9,924 nucleotides of DNA from CAWEHT01 sp963808455 (GTDB taxonomy: Bacteria; Chloroflexota; Anaerolineae; CG2-30-64-16). Below, in pieces: positions 7,076-9,924 of the stretch. The notes beneath the pieces were generated by a model. The model did not search any database. It was not told where the DNA came from and saw only the letters and a list, made by a program, of their open reading frames with translations. The DNA is taken from contig CAWEHT010000182.1 in assembly GCA_963808455.1 (NCBI GenBank), positions 1-9,924 on the forward strand. The letters are read 5' to 3'. A program made the position numbers and the translations under genes. Each line of letters opens with the position of its first letter. The stretch's first letter is position 1.

Positions 7076-7713
7076 TCACCTGCCCACGAGGGCGCGGGCT
7101 TTCACGACTGCCGTAGGCCCGTCGGAGGCATATTCGTCGGCGCCGATGCCATGCACGAAGTCTTCGCTCACCGGGGCGCCCCCTGCCATGATCTTCACCT
7201 GATCGCGGATGCCGGCCTCGCGAAGCGCCTCGACCGTGGCGGCCATCTTGGGCATGGTTGTCGTTAGAAGAGCAGACATAGCCACGATGTCCGGCTTGTG
7301 CTCCAACGTCGCCTTGACAAAGGTCTCGGGCGTGACGTCAATGCCAAGGTCGATGACTTTGAAGCCGGCGCCCTCCAGCAGCATCGCGACGAGGTTCTTG
7401 CCGATGTTGTGGATATCGCCTTCCACCGTGCCGATGACCACGGTCCCGGCCCCCTTGGCATCCGTTCCCGTCAACAAGGGCTTCAGGATTTCCAGGCTGG
7501 CACCCATGGCTCGGGCAGACATGAGGACTTCGGGGATAAATAGCTCTCCGTCGCGGAAAAGCTGGCCCACGACATCCATGCCTGGCATCAGGCCTTTGTT
7601 GAGCACATCGCCGGGGGCTGCGCCCGCAGCGAGCCCCGCGTCGTCAGCCGCGTTACCTCAGCGACATCGCCCGAGGTCACCGCGTCTGCCAACGAAGAGA
7701 ACAGGTCCGACAT
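7076..7713 (-). CDS. Corrinoid (B12-binding) methyl-carrier protein paired with MttB, frameshifted
   Basis: The second MttC/MtgC-type corrinoid protein of the window. ATG 7713 (MSDLFSSLADAVTSGDVAEV...) has GGAGG seven bases upstream. Its frame meets a stop near 7590. The conserved continuation (DAGLAAGAAPGDVLNKGLMP...) is in another frame, entered near 7637-7650, and one missing base there restores a 212-aa protein of normal family length. The helical domain includes VVGQLFRDGELFIPEVLMS. In the corrected protein the B12 motif DxHxxG is Asp100-Ile-His102-Asn-Ile-Gly105, followed by MSALLTT and MAGGAPV. It is the first gene of the operon with the MttB-family enzyme and should accept methyl groups from it. 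It resembles the corrinoid protein at 2836-2203 but the two are clearly diverged. Without the frame correction only an internal start near 7606 is available, which would lose the start of the helical domain. Confidence 0.88.
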
Positions 7714-7728
7714 TGATTCACCTCCGAG

Positions 7729-7757
7729 TTGATTGAGCGAGGAAGACATGATATGAT
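7729..7757 (+). promoter_or_regulatory. Promoter reading toward the GntR-type regulator
   Basis: TTGATT (7729-7734, 4/6), a 17-bp spacer and TATGAT (7752-7757, 5/6) point to a start near 7764, giving a leader of about 100 nt before ATG 7867. It sits upstream of, and facing, the minus-strand methyltransferase promoter, so the first 30 or so bases of the two transcripts overlap. Confidence 0.5.
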
Positions 7758-7774
7758 TCTGGGCAGGCCGGGAA

Positions 7775-7791
7775 GGTATGTTCTTTATACC
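7775..7791. promoter_or_regulatory. Candidate operator: GGTAT-N7-ATACC palindrome
   Basis: GGTAT (7775-7779) and ATACC (7787-7791) form a perfect 5-bp inverted repeat with a 7-bp centre. It lies between the predicted start points of the two facing transcripts (about 7764 plus, 7794 minus). A GntR/FadR dimer binds sites of this general size, so it is a candidate for autoregulation and control of both arms. The site does not closely match a published consensus I can name. Confidence 0.35.
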
Positions 7792-7800
7792 GCCAGGCTG

Positions 7801-7829
7801 AGTCTACATCACGACCGGGGGGTTGTCAA
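7801..7829 (-). promoter_or_regulatory. Promoter of the corrinoid/MttB operon
   Basis: A perfect TTGACA (7829-7824 on the minus strand), a 17-bp spacer and TAGACT (7806-7801, 4/6) precede the corrinoid gene, with a start near 7794 and a leader of about 80 nt. Confidence 0.6.
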
Positions 7830-7834
7830 ACCCC
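7819..7834. promoter_or_regulatory. Candidate operator: GGGGTT-N4-AACCCC over the -35 box
   Basis: GGGGTTGTCAAACCCC is a 6-bp inverted repeat with a 4-bp centre and contains the whole TTGACA box of the methyltransferase promoter. A protein bound here would block RNA polymerase. It is a second candidate site for the adjacent GntR-type regulator, or simply a GC-rich chance palindrome. Confidence 0.35.
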
Positions 7835-7866
7835 GTTGGTTCCGCCCTTCGTTCGGAGAAGCCTGT

Positions 7867-8618
7867 ATGAGATTGGCTCGGGCCACGCCCTTCCGGGCAT
7901 ACCGTTCCATCGTGGACCAGGTTTGCGACGCCGTGATGAGCGTGGATTTACACATCGGCGACCTGTTGCCCCCTGAGCGTGAGATCGCTTTGCAAACCGG
8001 GATCTCTCGCACCAGCGTCCGCGAGGCGCTGAAAGTTCTCGCCGATGCCGGCGTCATCGCGATGAAGCCGGGGGAGGCGGCGGCACGTTCGTGGTGAGCG
8101 ACGTCATCCCCTCTGAGCTGCTTGGCAAAGCCATCGAGCTCAGCTACAAACGTCTCGTCGATCTCTTCGAGGTGCGCAACGCTCTGGAGCTGACAGCTGC
8201 GGAGCTGGCTGCCGCGTGGGCGAACCCGGACCAGCTGGCAAGCCTGGAAGAGACCGTGTACCAGCTGGAAGAGCTTGTGCGCACGTGTCCGGAGGATCGG
8301 AAGCGCTTTCGGACTATCGATCTGCGTTTTCATCTTCTGGTGATGAAAGCGTCAGGGAACGATGCGCTCGTGAGCACGTACAATTCCTTCACGCGGCAGA
8401 TCGCGCTGGCCTTCGATATGGTGAAACTGCCCGATATGGAGGCACATGCCCTGCCCACCCAGCGGTCGGTGATTCTGGCCATCCGACAGCACAGCCCGTT
8501 GGAAGCCCGGCTCGCCATGTCTTCGCACGTCTATCCACTGATATCCATCGTCCAACAATTCTTCGAGGGCAGAACTTCTGAAGAAACGCACCTCTGGATC
8601 CCTACCCAGGAGGAGTGA
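7867..8618 (+). CDS. GntR-family transcriptional regulator, FadR/FCD type, frameshifted
   Basis: A FadR-subfamily GntR regulator. The winged helix-turn-helix is complete in the first frame: RSIVDQVCDAVMS, LLPPEREIALQTGISRTSVR, EALKVLADAGVIAMKPG. That frame stops at 8097 just after a G-rich run at 8069-8085. The expected wing end (GGGTFVVSDV) and the whole FCD effector domain are in another frame ending at 8618. One missing or two extra bases in the run give a protein of about 250 aa, normal for the family. In the FCD domain Asp and His of TIDLRFHLLVM and His of SSHVYPL look like metal ligands; the usual middle His is replaced in PTQRSVILAI. ATG 7867 has GGAGA seven bases upstream. The gene lies between the divergent methyltransferase arms and ends one base before the oxidase start, so the oxidase is in its operon. 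An organic acid or amino acid-like ligand is expected from the family. Confidence 0.88.
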
Positions 8619-8619
8619 A

Positions 8620-9808
8620 GTGGGCGCCTTACAAAGCTTCGACGTCGCTGTGATCGGCCTCGGCGCGATGGGCAGCTCGGCGGCCTACCATTTGGCCCGC
8701 CGGGGCAAGCGCGTTCTGGGCATCGAACAGTTCGGGCCCGCCCACGACCAGGGCTTCAGCCACGGCCAGTCACGCATCATCCGTCAGGCCTATTTCGAGG
8801 GCGAGGCATACGTCACGCTGCTCCTGCGAGCCTATGAGCTGTGGGATCAACTGCAGCATGATACGGGGCAGCACTTGTTCACGATCACAGGCGGTCTGTT
8901 CCTCGGCCCTCCAGAAAGCCAGGTGTTCAGCGGCAGCCATGCGAGCGCGGTCGCCCACGGGCTGGCTCACGAGGTGCTCGGGGCCGCCGAGATCCACGCC
9001 CGCTTCCCACCCCTTTGCCCACCGCACCACTTCGTTGGCCTCTATGAGGCACAGGCCGGGGTATTGGACCCGGAGGGTGCCGTGCGGGCTATGCTCTCGG
9101 CCGCCGGCCGCCTTGGCGCCAGCCTGCATTTCCACGAGCGGGTGCTGGAGATCACGCCGCTGGGGGAGGGAGCCGGCATGCGCATCATCACGCCGCAGGG
9201 CGCCTATGTGGCCGGGCGGGCCGTCCTGGCCGCGGGCCCCTGGGCCGGGCACTTCTTGCAGGGCCTGGAGGTGCCCCTCAGCGTCAGGCGCATGGTCATG
9301 CACTGGTTCCGCCCGCGCGGCCACGCCGATGACTTCCTACCCGATCTGTTTCCCGATCCATATCTGGCAACTCGACGACGGCGCGGTGTTTTACGGCTTC
9401 CCTGCTTCCGATGCCCAGGCGAATGGCGTCAAGGTAGCGCTGCACAACCGCAACATGCTGCCTTGCACCCCGGAAACCATCGACCGATCTGTGCATGCCG
9501 ACGAAGTCGCGGCCATGCGCGCGCTCATGGCAACCTACCTGCCGGACCTGGACGGCGAACACGCCGATGCCAAGACCTGCATGTATACGATGACGCCTGA
9601 CGAAGCCTTCATCATCGATGTGCACCCGGCATGGCCATCCGTTGCCTTGGCCGCCGGCTTCTCGGGGCATGGTTTCAAGTTCGCCAGCGTCGTCGGCGAG
9701 ATCCTGGCAGACCTGGCCTGCGACGGCGCGACACGACATGATATCAGGCTTTTTGCCCTCAATCGCTTTCAGAACAGAGGAGAGCATGACAAACCAAACG
9801 ACGTCTGA
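8620..9808 (+). CDS. Monomeric sarcosine oxidase / N-methyl-L-tryptophan oxidase-like flavoprotein, frameshifted
   Basis: A DAAO-superfamily FAD oxidase of the MSOX/MTOX type, which converts N-methyl amino acids such as sarcosine plus O2 and water to the demethylated amine, formaldehyde and H2O2. The FAD-binding motif is VIGLGAMGSSAAYHLARRG (11-29). SHGQSRIIR (47-55) matches the MSOX active-site arginine region. In the corrected protein Cys320 in TCMYTMTPDEAFIID corresponds to the cysteine that binds FAD covalently (Cys315 of MSOX), and Lys353 in GFSGHGFKF corresponds to the O2-activating lysine (Lys348). The first frame is lost near 9351-9356 (TTTCCCGATC). Removing one base, for example G9355, continues into IHIWQLDDGAVFYGFPA and gives about 395 aa. 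Start is GTG 8620 with AGGAGG overlapping the end of the regulator gene. The 3' end overlaps the next methyltransferase gene by 23 nt. The methylated amino acid substrate is not determined. Confidence 0.88.
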
Positions 9809-9924
9809 TAACGCGGATCACCCCGGCGAGCTGGCAATTCCCAGCTACAGGTTGCTCGATGCGGCACAGATCGAGCGGATTCACCAGGCCACCCTCAGGC
9901 TGCTGGCGACGACCGGCGTGCGCG
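9786..9924 (+). CDS. Second MttB-family methyltransferase, N-terminus only (runs off window)
   Basis: ATG 9786 follows AGAGGAG by three bases and opens a frame that stays open to the window end. After a poorly conserved first 17 residues it reads IPSYRLLDAAQIERIHQATL and then RLLATTGVR. This matches, position for position, the start of the MttB-family enzyme encoded at 7059-5593 (LPSFRVLSDEQIHELHYASL, then RLLQTVGTR). It overlaps the oxidase gene by 23 nt in another frame, implying translational coupling. Only 46 residues are visible, so the family call rests on this match; substrate and pyrrolysine status cannot be judged. Confidence 0.75.
   Translation, partial: MTNQTTSDNADHPGELAIPSYRLLDAAQIERIHQATLRLLATTGVR

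Noticed and set aside
9786..9808. Possible further frameshift at the oxidase 3' end
   Set aside because: The oxidase C-terminus already ends in a family-like DIRLFALNRF. The short tail running into the next gene is explained by an ordinary overlapping start.

Overview
The window looks like high-GC DNA from a free-living bacterium. A member of the Chloroflexota or a similar environmental lineage is my best guess, made from gene content only: stacked non-pyrrolysine MttB-family methyltransferases with B12-binding partners, a UroD-type methyltransferase, a YibE/F protein and short ACTCCC/ATTCCC intergenic repeats. No rRNA, tRNA, CRISPR or insertion sequence was seen.

Layout. Bases 1-812 (minus) hold the first two thirds of an MFS transporter that runs off the left edge. 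Bases 2836-921 (minus) hold an operon of a small corrinoid (B12-binding) protein and a UroD/MtaA-like methyltransferase, with its own promoter and a hairpin after it. Bases 3058-4290 (plus) encode a YibE/F membrane protein. It converges on a papain-like C39-type cysteine peptidase (5410-4427, minus), and between them lies a patch of CTACTCCC/CTATTCCC repeats that also encodes both C-termini. Bases 7713-5593 (minus) hold a second corrinoid protein followed by an MttB-family methyltransferase and a strong hairpin terminator. Diverging from that operon, bases 7867-9924 (plus) hold a GntR/FadR-type regulator, a monomeric sarcosine oxidase/N-methyltryptophan oxidase-like flavoprotein, and the start of a second MttB-family gene that runs off the right edge.

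How it fits together. The inferred theme is demethylation of quaternary or N-methylated amines (glycine betaine, carnitine, proline betaine or similar; substrate unknown). MttB moves a methyl group from the substrate to the corrinoid protein. The UroD-type protein is a candidate for passing it on to a cofactor. The flavin oxidase could remove a methyl from the secondary amine product, such as sarcosine, using O2. The GntR/FadR protein sits between the two divergent arms, and overlapping face-to-face promoters with palindromes lie between them, so it is the natural candidate regulator.

Sequence quality. At least four conserved genes (both corrinoid proteins, the GntR regulator and the oxidase), and probably the MFS gene, are each broken by one apparent single-base indel although both halves are well conserved. 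That pattern suggests consensus errors in the assembly more than five independent pseudogenes. The frameshifted genes are therefore given as single spans with the crossing point stated.
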